49,272 nucleotides of DNA from JAGTJU01 sp038257535 (lineage in GTDB: Bacteria; Myxococcota_A; Polyangia; Fen-1088). This document shows, piece by piece, positions 34,295-41,806 of the stretch (positions are counted from its first letter, which is position 1; each line of letters starts with the position of its first letter). The DNA lies in NCBI GenBank assembly GCA_038257535.1, contig JBBSJE010000015.1, forward strand, positions 1 to 49,272. Direction: 5' to 3'. The translations under genes were made by a program, and so were the position numbers. Under the pieces are notes generated by a model. The model ran no database searches and had not been told where the DNA came from. It saw only the letters and a program-made list of their open reading frames with translations.

Positions 34295-34843
34295 GTGAAA
34301 AAACTATATCTGCTAGGCCTATCGGCCTTGGTCTTTGGGTTCGTGTCTATAAACCAAGCTCACGCCACCGAGGTGGGGAATCAACGTACGTTTGGGTTGG
34401 GCTTCGCTGTGGGATCGCCCACCAGCCTCGTTGGTAAGCTTTTCGTCGGAGCGGGGCAGGCGATTGACTTTGGCGTGGGCTTTACACGTTACGGTCACGG
34501 CCGGTGCTGGAATGGTCGCCGCTACGAGTATTGCGGTGATGGCTACGACAATCTCGGATTGCACGCCGATTACCTTTGGCAGGAAAACCTCATCCACGAC
34601 AAAGTCACGCTGGACTGGCACATTGGCGTCGGCGGACGCCTGTGGTTTCTTGATCGTGACCGCTACGTGGACGATGGCCGAGGAAGTGTCGCGGCGGCCG
34701 TCCGCATGCCGGTAGGTTTGGATCTCACCTTCCAACGCCCCTCGTTTTTGGAGGTCTACCTCGAGATCGCGCCTTCGTTCTACGTTGTGCCGGGTCTTGG
34801 CTTCGACGTTGAATCTGCGCTGGGTGTGCGGTTTTATTTCTAG
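34295..34843 (+). CDS. Small outer-membrane beta-barrel-like protein
   Basis: The protein is 182 residues from GTG 34295, chosen because it gives a classic signal peptide: MKKLYLLGLSALVFGFVSI, cleaved after NQAHA. An upstream GTG at 34238 adds a leader without signal features. The mature part alternates polar and hydrophobic residues in short strands (FGLGFAVGSPTSL, IDFGVGFTRYG, FLEVYLEIAPSFYVVPGLG) and ends in VRFYF, the aromatic C-terminus of outer-membrane proteins. No close family is recognised. Confidence 0.75.
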   Translation: MKKLYLLGLSALVFGFVSINQAHATEVGNQRTFGLGFAVGSPTSLVGKLFVGAGQAIDFGVGFTRYGHGRCWNGRRYEYCGDGYDNLGLHADYLWQENLIHDKVTLDWHIGVGGRLWFLDRDRYVDDGRGSVAAAVRMPVGLDLTFQRPSFLEVYLEIAPSFYVVPGLGFDVESALGVRFYF

Positions 34844-34892
34844 CCGCCGCCCCACCACACGTGCTTAGGGATCCGTGCTATAAACGGCCTCC

Positions 34893-36065
34893 ATGACTCT
34901 GGGTGGCTTTGGTAAGTTTGCGGCGTGGTTTGGTTTTTTGGCGCTTACGGGTCTGGCGTGTGAACACGATGAAAATCGTCGTTTGCCCGATGCCGGCGGG
35001 GTGATTGACGGCGGCCTCGACTTTGACAGCGCGGCCGCTGCGCCCCCTGTGATCAACATCGGTTCTGGCTATGCCGCCACAGTGACTGTCGATCCGGTTG
35101 GCACGGGCTACGTCGCGTGGGTGGGCCCTGAAAGCAACGTTACGAGTTTAAACTTCTGTCGGCTACCTCGCGGCGCCGCCACTTGCGCGGTCAACACAAC
35201 GATCGAAACTCTTGGCACCAGCTTGTCGCGACCCTTTGTCATCGTGGCCAACAACGTTGTGCATGTGTTGTCATATCGCTATGGCCTCACTGACGGTCGC
35301 TTTGATGCCGTTTTTCTTTATACGTCGAACGACGGCGGCGTCACGTTTGGCCCGGGCCAGCAGGTGGGCACCACGCCCTTTTCTGCGGCCGTTTTGGGCG
35401 CCGATGGCACCGTGTCGTTGGTGACTCACGCCCACACGCCCGGCCTTGCTTACCAACGTGTGTCACTAGCGGCGCCACAGGCGCTGATGACACAGGCGAT
35501 GTTGTCGACCACGCACCCGTACTCCGGGGCTGTGGCGCTGCTGGAACAAACGCGGCCCGTGGTCGTTTACGCCAATGCCACGGGGCAAGCGCAGATGCGC
35601 AGGCATCTGATGGGAGACCCCAACGACGAGGCGACCTGGTCTGCGCCCTTGGACATCGGCTACGGGGATCGCATGCACTTGGCCTCAGGTGTAAGTGGCT
35701 TGTTTCTCATGGGCCAAGCCGCAGACACAACGCTGCAGGTGCGGCGATGGAATGGCGAAACCTTCGCGCCGGGCGTGGCTTTGCCTAGCGGCAACGGTGA
35801 GCTGGCGCAAGCGCATCTCGTGCAGGATGCCATGGGGCGCCTTCACGCCGTGTGGCCTCGCATCGACGTGGATGGCATTTCGCTCCACCATGCCACTTCA
35901 AGCGACGGCGCTGCGTGGAGCCATCGCGTTGCTGCAAAGGACGAGGGATTCGTGGCTGTGCGCGCCGCTGTCGCCGCCGACCACAAGGGATTTGCCACAT
36001 GGGCCACCACCGCGTCGTCATCGAGCGCCAGAGTGCGTGTGGTTGCGCTAGGAGAGCTGCCCTAA
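34893..36065 (+). CDS. Lipoprotein with sialidase-like (BNR/Asp-box) repeats
   Basis: This 390-residue protein has a lipoprotein signal: AAWFGFLALTGLAC, with Cys23 as the lipidated residue. A short acidic/Gly linker follows (DAGGVIDGGLDFDS). The body resembles a beta-propeller: SNDGGVTFGPGQ is an Asp-box, and repeated units end in VAWVG, VVVYAN and HAVWPR. No catalytic sialidase triad is apparent, so it may bind rather than cleave. A TATAAA box at 34879-34884 sits 8 bp before the ATG, suggesting a very short leader. A strong terminator follows the stop. Confidence 0.75.
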   Translation: MTLGGFGKFAAWFGFLALTGLACEHDENRRLPDAGGVIDGGLDFDSAAAAPPVINIGSGYAATVTVDPVGTGYVAWVGPESNVTSLNFCRLPRGAATCAVNTTIETLGTSLSRPFVIVANNVVHVLSYRYGLTDGRFDAVFLYTSNDGGVTFGPGQQVGTTPFSAAVLGADGTVSLVTHAHTPGLAYQRVSLAAPQALMTQAMLSTTHPYSGAVALLEQTRPVVVYANATGQAQMRRHLMGDPNDEATWSAPLDIGYGDRMHLASGVSGLFLMGQAADTTLQVRRWNGETFAPGVALPSGNGELAQAHLVQDAMGRLHAVWPRIDVDGISLHHATSSDGAAWSHRVAAKDEGFVAVRAAVAADHKGFATWATTASSSSARVRVVALGELP

Positions 36066-36096
36066 GCGATTCGGCGCAGCCGCCATTTCGAAACAC

Positions 36097-36129
36097 AAAA
36101 CCCCCAAGGAACGTGTCCTTGAGGGTTTT
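36097..36129. terminator. Bidirectional intrinsic terminator
   Basis: A 14-bp stem (AAAACCCCCAAGGA at 36097-36110 with TCCTTGAGGGTTTT at 36116-36129, one mismatch) closes a 5-base loop. It ends in T-runs on the + strand and, reading the other way, in the complement of AAAA on the - strand. It lies between the convergent lipoprotein and RRM genes and would serve both. Confidence 0.9.
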
Positions 36130-36153
36130 GTTTGTGCGTGAAGCGGGGCGCGC

Positions 36154-36576
36154 CTACCAGCGACCGCCGCCACCACCACCACCACGGCCACCGCCACCGC
36201 CACCGCCACCGCGGCCACCGCCGCCGTAACCACCACCACCGCCGCCACCGCCACGACCGCCACCGCCGCCGCCGTAACCACCGCCACCGCCACCGTATCC
36301 ACGACCGCCGCCGCCGCCACCGCCACCGGTGCGCTCTTGCGCTTCGTTGACCTTCAAGGTGCGGCCCTGGTAATCGCGGCCATTGAGGTTGTTGATGGCT
36401 TCGTTGGCTTCGGCCTCTGTGGACATCTCAACAAAGCCGAATCCGCGTGGGCGGCCGGTGTCGCGATCGGTGACAAGCTTGCAATCAGCCACGGTGCCCG
36501 ATTCAGCGAACAAGTCGCGCAGTTCAGCTTCGTTTACATCAAAGGACAAATTGCCTACGAACAGTCTCTTACCCAT
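36154..36576 (-). CDS. Glycine-rich RRM RNA-binding protein
   Basis: This 140-residue protein has one RNA-recognition motif at 1-79, with RNP2 as KRLFVGNLSF and RNP1 as RGFGFVEM. A tail follows that is almost entirely Gly with spaced Arg and Tyr (84-140). This is the design of cyanobacterial and proteobacterial cold- or stress-induced RNA-binding proteins. The tail resembles RGG/YGG low-complexity segments that help RNA binding and can phase-separate. Start is ATG 36576. Confidence 0.95.
   Translation of the reverse strand: MGKRLFVGNLSFDVNEAELRDLFAESGTVADCKLVTDRDTGRPRGFGFVEMSTEAEANEAINNLNGRDYQGRTLKVNEAQERTGGGGGGGGRGYGGGGGGYGGGGGGRGGGGGGGGYGGGGRGGGGGGGGRGGGGGGGRW
36157..36327 (-). repeat. Low-complexity Gly-codon tract of the RRM gene
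   Basis: Short imperfect repeats of GGC/GGT codons with interspersed TAC and CGT/CGC encode the Gly-rich tail. The tract is likely to vary in length by slippage. Confidence 0.85.
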
Positions 36577-36984
36577 GTCTCGTTCCGTCTCAGGGATCTC
36601 GTTGTTGTATTCGTTCAGATGCTCCGCCGATCCCGATGACGGCTACCCGACTGTCTTCCCCCGCCTTCCGTCGACCACCCCGCCCATACGTTCCCACGCC
36701 AACCCCTTGCATCTTTCAGGCATCCCTGGATTCTTGCAACCCCCCTTCACGGGAAAATGCATTCAGGCGGTGGCGAGGACGCCAAGCTGAAATGGAAGTT
36801 TTGGTCCCCAGAAATCGCGTAATAGTATGAAATGTTTGGGGTTTCTCGGCGTTGTGTCACGAAAACTGGGAATTTTTCTTACGCCCCACAAAAGCGCATG
36901 AAATTGGGGCTGCGTAGGCTTTTGGCTCCGCTGAGCGCTGGCTGTTCTCGTTGCACAAGCCCGATTCCGTGCTTGGCTTGCATC
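36577..36984. other. 408-bp gap without a supported gene
   Basis: The gap holds the promoters of the leftward RRM gene and the rightward hemerythrin fusion. I see no convincing -35/-10 pair on either strand. A GCCCCA/TGGGGC inverted repeat with a 16-base loop lies at 36883-36910 but lacks a T-run. The long leader of the RRM gene could hold post-transcriptional control, as in cold-shock genes, but nothing in the bases proves this. Confidence 0.5.
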
Positions 36985-37887
36985 ATGAAACGACATCCCG
37001 GCCTGCAGGGGCTGTCGCGAGAGCACCATCATGCCTTGGTCTTGGTTCGCACCCTGCGCAAACACGCGACCAGCACTCTGGGTGTCGAGACCAACGCCGT
37101 AGAAATCGGCGCTGTGCGGGCGCAGTGGCGCGCAGACATTGAGCCGCATTTTGCCGTGGAGGAAAGGGAATTGGTGCCGCTGTCGTATGGTCTAGGCGCG
37201 CCCTTACGGGCTGACGTGGAGACGATTCTTGCTGACCACGCGGCGCTTCGCGCGATGGTGGATGGTTTGCTTCCCGAAGATTTCATTGCTCAAGCTGAGG
37301 CCCTGGCTGCGCGGCTTGAAACGCATGTGCGCTTTGAAGAGCAACACTGGTTTCCCCATCTTGAAGCGGCTCTGGATGCACATACGTTGTCCGAATTGTC
37401 ATGGCGGCTGGCGCTTGAACCTTGCGTGCCCATCGTTGGCTTTGCAGGCGACCATGAAGAAGGGCCCGGCGCGTGGATTGCCCGTTTGGCCTGCGGTCAT
37501 ACGCAACACATTCGCCACAAACCGCCGTTTCAAAATGCGGAATGGGTGATGTCTGAGTCAGGGCGCCAAACAATGCTTGGTTCAAGCTTAAAATGTGCGT
37601 TATGCCGCATGCCTCGGTTGCCGCCCAAGGCTTGCGTGTACAAGGAAACTGCCGTGTTTGATGAAAACACAGTGCCCCAAGGGCTGCGCTTGAGCCATCA
37701 GCTGCGCGCGGATACGTGGGGACAGATCGTGGTTTTGGAAGGCCGTATTGATTACGTGATCGAAGCGGCGCCACACCTGGCGTTTGTGCTTCGCCCAGGG
37801 GTCATGGGCGCTGTTGCGCCGCAAAGCCCCCACCACGTAAATCCACAACCAGGGGCTAAGTTTCAGGTGCGGTTTCTTCGCGTTTGA
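36985..37887 (+). CDS. Three-domain fusion: hemerythrin HHE, DUF3565, DUF1971 (TehB-like cupin)
   Basis: The protein is 300 residues from ATG 36985. The first part (about 1-135) is a hemerythrin-like helical bundle with His/Glu ligands (EHHHALVL, IEPHFAVEERELV, ADHAALR, THVRFEEQHWFPHL). The middle (about 150-208) is DUF3565, with GFAGDHEEGPGAWIARLACG and Cys170, His172, Cys204 and Cys207 as possible zinc ligands. The end (about 215-300) matches DUF1971, the small cupin linked to tellurite resistance (LSHQLRADTWGQIVVLEGRI). A di-iron oxygen or NO sensor coupled to metal-binding modules is possible. In-frame upstream residues to 36832 do not look coding. Confidence 0.85.
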   Translation: MKRHPGLQGLSREHHHALVLVRTLRKHATSTLGVETNAVEIGAVRAQWRADIEPHFAVEERELVPLSYGLGAPLRADVETILADHAALRAMVDGLLPEDFIAQAEALAARLETHVRFEEQHWFPHLEAALDAHTLSELSWRLALEPCVPIVGFAGDHEEGPGAWIARLACGHTQHIRHKPPFQNAEWVMSESGRQTMLGSSLKCALCRMPRLPPKACVYKETAVFDENTVPQGLRLSHQLRADTWGQIVVLEGRIDYVIEAAPHLAFVLRPGVMGAVAPQSPHHVNPQPGAKFQVRFLRV

Positions 37888-38003
37888 GTGTGGCCTGAGT
37901 GCGCTTCGCTATAGGCAAACCGGCTGTGATCTTAAGCACGGCGATTCGTGGCCGAAGGGTGGTAACTTTTTACCTGCCGCAGACGGATTGTCGTGTGAAG
38001 TAC

Positions 38004-38653
38004 ATGCCAATGCTCGCTGCGGTTTCAAGGTTTCAAGTTGTGGGCGCCCTTTGTGTGGGCGCTTGTGTATTGGTCTACGGTTGTTCCGACAAACGTGACC
38101 AGCAGGGACAAGACGCTGCAGGTGGGCAAACACAGCCGCCGCTGGACACAGCTTGGGCCTTGAGGTGGGGCAACTTAACGGCGACTTCGTTTATCCGGGG
38201 CAGCGACGTGCCAATCAACTGGCAACGCTTGATCACCTCGGGCTGTTCGAGCGGCCGTTGGGCAATCCTGAAACGCTTGCCCGCTATGCCAACCCGCTGC
38301 TGGCCGGTGGCACTTTAGATCAACGGGCGCGCGCGTATTTGCACAGCAACTGCAGCCATTGCCACCGCCCCAATGGGCTGCAGAGCGACGGCGAGTTGCC
38401 CACCATCGACCTTCGCTACCAAGTTCCTTTGTTGCAGGCAGGCCTCATCAATCAACCGCCGGTGCGAGGGGAATTCGGCATCCCTGGCGTGTTGCTTGTG
38501 AAGCCGGGCTCTGCGGCGCAATCTATGTTGGTGGTGCGCATGAAAACAACGGTGGCCAACGTGCGCATGCCAGCCATTGGCAGCCCCGTGGTAGATGGGC
38601 AGGGGGTTGCGCTACTGAGCGCGTGGATCGACGCGCTAAACACCTGCCCCTAG
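38004..38653 (+). pseudogene. Broken lipoprotein cytochrome c gene
   Basis: From ATG 38004 there is a lipoprotein signal (VGALCVGACVLVYGCSDK). The frame then passes through QPPLDTAWALRWGN and soon loses sense. In the next frame, starting within the same bases near 38150, sense resumes as LGLEVGQLNGDFVYPGQRRA and runs to 38653 with one haem motif, SNCSHCHRPNG. The C-terminal part resembles diheme cytochromes of the SO2930 type (ANQLATLDHLGLFE, then an IPG...LVKPG block). A full-length relative would have a long central domain that is missing. An internal deletion that also shifted the frame explains both. A haem-binding fragment made from an internal start cannot be excluded. Confidence 0.7.
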
Positions 38654-38700
38654 CGGCCAGCTTGCCTTCCGCGGCCAGCCTCGGGCATGATGTTGCATCC

Positions 38701-39135
38701 ATGAGTGAGCCTGAAATCACCCCGATTAGCTCCGCTGAAGCCGACACTCTAATTGACGAAGCGGAAGCGGTGTTGCCGTGTTTGCAGTTGCCCTTGGCGG
38801 ACGCCAAACGCCTGCGGTCCAAGCTTTGTGACCTGGGCATTCCCTCCAGCCTGGGGCGTGACGATCATTGCAAAAGCGGCTGCAGCCCGAAAGTGTTGTT
38901 GCTGGCCCGGCAAGACGATTTGCCGCGCATCGCAGGCGTTCTGAAGCAAGATTGGGTGGGCTTATTGGCGCAGGAATCTGAAATTGCGCCACAAGCTCGG
39001 GCGTGGTTCGAGTCGCAGGCCGCGCCGCTGGGACCACTTATCGAAGCGCAAGATCCGCCATGCCCCGCATGTGGACACGTGGGACCATTGCTTGAAGATC
39101 AGTCGTGCGCCGATTGTGGCTTGGTTTTGGCCTGA
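38701..39135 (+). CDS. Small zinc-ribbon protein, DUF2007-like N-terminus
   Basis: This 144-residue protein starts at ATG 38701. The N-terminal 95 residues have the strand-helix rhythm of DUF2007 'signal-transducing' domains: LPLADAKRLRSKLCDLGIP, then VLLLARQDDLPRIAGVL. The end is a zinc ribbon with two CxxC pairs, CPACGHVG and CADCGLVLA. There is no signal peptide. The function is unknown. Confidence 0.7.
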   Translation: MSEPEITPISSAEADTLIDEAEAVLPCLQLPLADAKRLRSKLCDLGIPSSLGRDDHCKSGCSPKVLLLARQDDLPRIAGVLKQDWVGLLAQESEIAPQARAWFESQAAPLGPLIEAQDPPCPACGHVGPLLEDQSCADCGLVLA

Positions 39136-39152
39136 GGTCGCCAAGTCCAGGC

Positions 39153-41072
39153 TTAACCTGCCAAGGCGGTGCGAATGAGTTCCTTGGGCACCTTGGGGGC
39201 CGGCACGCGGCGCCCCCTTTGGCCAGAAGGCTCGCGAAACCAAGAGCGAATGTCGGCGTCAAAACCCAGCCCGTGCATGTAGTTGTACAAAGCCTTGCGC
39301 AGCCCGTGGCCCAAGAAGTCGTGATCGGTGCCTGTGGGATCTTCAAACGCCAGTTCGTTGCGCGCAAAACTGACATCGGGCTGTGGGCGCAGTTTAATGC
39401 CAAAGATTTCAGGTTGCAGGCCAATGGGGCTGTGAGCCGTGGCGGCCAAGCGGTGCCAATACGCCGATTGAATGCACCCTTCCTCAAACAGCTGGCGCAC
39501 ACGCTCAAGCGAATCGATGGTTTCTTGTTCGGTTTGGCTTGGAAAGCCGTACATCAAATACGCGTGAACCATCACGCCGGCGTCCGTGAACGCGCGCGTG
39601 ACCCGCGCGACTTGTTCCACTGTAACACCCTTGTGCATGAGTTTTAGCAGCCGATCCGAAGCCACCTCAAGCCCACCGCTTACGGCCACGCAGCCTGAGC
39701 GCGCCAAGAGGTCAACAAGATCGGGCGTGAAGGTTTTCTCAAAGCGGATGTTTCCCCACCACGTAATCACAACGTGGCGGTCAAGCAGCCGCTGGGCCAG
39801 CGCGCGCAAACCTGCGGGCGGGGCAGCCTCGTCAACAAAGTGAAAGCCGGTTTGGCCGGTTTCGTTCACCAGCGCTTCGATGCGGTCTACCAAGACATCG
39901 GCACTGGCAGCATCGTATCGGCCAATGTAATCGAGCGAAATGTCGCAGAAACTGCACTTTTTCCAATAGCATCCGTGGGCCACCGTTAGCTTGTTCCAAC
40001 GGCCGTCCGACCATAGCCGGTGCATTGGGTTCAGCATCTCGAACAGCGATACATACTGAGAAAGCGGCAGACCGTCGTAGGTGGGGGTGCCTGTATCGCG
40101 GTGAGGAATGTCGTGCATCTGCGCGTTGGTTCGCAGCACCACTTTGCCCGCTTCGCGCTCGAAGGTGCGAAACAGCGGCGGGCGAGGGGATTGTGTGGCC
40201 TGCAAATGGGCGATCAGCGCCAACATGGGCCGTTCACCATCATCAAGGGTGATGTAATCAACGTAGTCGAACACGCGGGGATCACGAAGCTCGCGCAGTT
40301 CTGTGTTCACGTAGCCGCCCCCCAACGCCACCCGCAGTTGGGGCAACTGCGTCTTCGCAACCCGGGCGATGCGAAAAGCGCCATACACATTTCCAGGAAA
40401 CGGGGCGGTTAGACCCAACAGCTCTGGCTTGTGCTCCAAAATGAGCTCGCGCGCGATCTCGTCGAGCCAACCGTCTATCAACGTGGCGGGGCCCTCCAAT
40501 GCCTGTTGCAAGGGATCAAAGGTGGGCGTGCTGTCCGCCAGGGATTCGGCGTAGCGCGACAGCTCGAATTTTGGATCGATGCCCATGCGAATGACATCGG
40601 CCAAGTCATCGACATACAAGCTGGCAAGATGTTTGGCTTGGTCGAAGGTTCCAAGCGTTCCAAACGCCCACGCCAGGGGATCGTCGTCGCCGTCGCCATT
40701 GAGCGTTCCAAACCGGGGGCCCTCCGGCAGAAAGGCGCGCCCCCCTATGCGCAAAGCCAAACTGGGGTCGCGCCCCTGCAAAAACCGAATGGCAGCGTCC
40801 ACCGTGTCGATGTAGCGCTGCGCGTGTTGCAAGAAGAAACTGACAGAGGGCGACGGCGGATCGGAAGCGGCTTGGCGTTGCAGTTGCGTTAGCACGGCCG
40901 TCAAGCCCTGGCGACTGAAGACGCGCAGGAACAAAGCAAGCGCGGGGTCGGCTTGCGTTACTGTCACGTCGGCAACTTCGCGCTGATGTCGAAGAAAGCC
41001 CGTGAGATACGCCGTAGCCGGGTAGGGCGTGTTCAATTGAATCATGGGCGGTGTGAGCAGCAAAATGCGCAT
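39153..41072 (-). CDS. Radical SAM protein with B12-binding-type N-terminus
   Basis: The protein is 639 residues from ATG 41072 (MRILLLTPPMIQLNTPYPAT). The N-terminal half has the Rossmann pattern of cobalamin-binding radical SAM enzymes (LLGLTAPFPGNVYGAFRIAR, LRVALGGGYVNTEL, DYVDYITLDDGERPM), without an obvious DxHxxG. The iron-sulphur cysteines are Cys368, Cys373 and Cys376 in HGCYWKKCSFCD, a CX4CX2C spacing instead of CX3CX2C. The later part has WWGNIRFEKTFTPDLVDLLA and YLMYGFPSQTEQETIDSLER. The reaction is unknown. It diverges from the Mpv17-like gene. Confidence 0.85.
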   Translation of the reverse strand: MRILLLTPPMIQLNTPYPATAYLTGFLRHQREVADVTVTQADPALALFLRVFSRQGLTAVLTQLQRQAASDPPSPSVSFFLQHAQRYIDTVDAAIRFLQGRDPSLALRIGGRAFLPEGPRFGTLNGDGDDDPLAWAFGTLGTFDQAKHLASLYVDDLADVIRMGIDPKFELSRYAESLADSTPTFDPLQQALEGPATLIDGWLDEIARELILEHKPELLGLTAPFPGNVYGAFRIARVAKTQLPQLRVALGGGYVNTELRELRDPRVFDYVDYITLDDGERPMLALIAHLQATQSPRPPLFRTFEREAGKVVLRTNAQMHDIPHRDTGTPTYDGLPLSQYVSLFEMLNPMHRLWSDGRWNKLTVAHGCYWKKCSFCDISLDYIGRYDAASADVLVDRIEALVNETGQTGFHFVDEAAPPAGLRALAQRLLDRHVVITWWGNIRFEKTFTPDLVDLLARSGCVAVSGGLEVASDRLLKLMHKGVTVEQVARVTRAFTDAGVMVHAYLMYGFPSQTEQETIDSLERVRQLFEEGCIQSAYWHRLAATAHSPIGLQPEIFGIKLRPQPDVSFARNELAFEDPTGTDHDFLGHGLRKALYNYMHGLGFDADIRSWFREPSGQRGRRVPAPKVPKELIRTALAG

Positions 41073-41101
41073 AGGGCGCTTGTAAGTTACCATGCGCTGG
41101 C

Positions 41102-41806
41102 ATGTTGATGCGTTCGGCAATTGCCCAGGGTCTGCGCGCCGCGCGGGCGAATCTACGCCCGGGTTTGCTGCTATGGCTGGTGGCGACTCTGGTTGTGGCC
41201 GCTTACTACCTGCCTGGGGGTGCGCGGCCCGCGCTTGAGAGCTTGGCGGCCTTCAAACAGAGCTGGGGCTACGGCTTTGCCGTTGTGTCTACGGCGTTGT
41301 GGGGTGGCGTAATCCCGGTTTTGCTAACGCGGCTTGTGATTCGGGACCCTGGCCGCCGTCCTCGGGTGGTGCCTTTGAAAATGTTGTTCCTAACAGCGTT
41401 TTGGGGGCTGAAGGGCGCTGAAGTGAACTTGCTGTATGAATGGCTCGCACGCAGCTTTGGCAGCCAAGCCAACGCGTCCACGATCTTGTGCAAAGTGGCG
41501 ATCGATCAGCTTCTGTATGGACCTTTGTGGGCGGTTCCCTCCTTGGCTCTGGCCTACCTATGGATGGACGAAGATTTTTCATTGCCCAGGGTGCGGCAGG
41601 CCCTGGGTCACCAATTTTTCCAAACCACGGCGCTGCCAATGCTGCTTGCCAATTGGGGTGTTTGGATTCCCACGGTGGCGGCCATCTACGCCTTGCCCTT
41701 GGGATTGCAATTGCCCTTGCAGAACTTGGTTCTGTGTCTATGGTCGTTGATCTTGGCGACCATGACCGGCAAGCGCCAGCCTGTGGTGACCTCAGCCCGC
41801 GATTAA
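41102..41806 (+). CDS. Mpv17/PMP22-like membrane protein
   Basis: This 234-residue protein has four to five hydrophobic helices. Two features recall the Mpv17/PMP22 family: KVAIDQLLYGPLWAVPSLAL in the middle and ANWGVWIPTVAAIYALPLGL near the end. The family forms small channels in eukaryotic organelles, and its bacterial members are uncharacterised. The start ATG 41102 is 29 bp from the divergent radical SAM start. Its TAA overlaps the stop of the convergent ABC gene within TTAA. Confidence 0.7.
   Translation: MLMRSAIAQGLRAARANLRPGLLLWLVATLVVAAYYLPGGARPALESLAAFKQSWGYGFAVVSTALWGGVIPVLLTRLVIRDPGRRPRVVPLKMLFLTAFWGLKGAEVNLLYEWLARSFGSQANASTILCKVAIDQLLYGPLWAVPSLALAYLWMDEDFSLPRVRQALGHQFFQTTALPMLLANWGVWIPTVAAIYALPLGLQLPLQNLVLCLWSLILATMTGKRQPVVTSARD

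Noticed and set aside
36157..36327. Periodic GC-rich repeats near 36.2 kb as a CRISPR or satellite
   Set aside because: There are no spacers; the tract is in-frame coding sequence for the Gly-rich tail of an RRM protein.
36883..36910. GCCCCA/TGGGGC hairpin before the hemerythrin fusion gene
   Set aside because: The stem is only 6 bp with a 16-base loop and no T-run; not convincing as terminator or operator.
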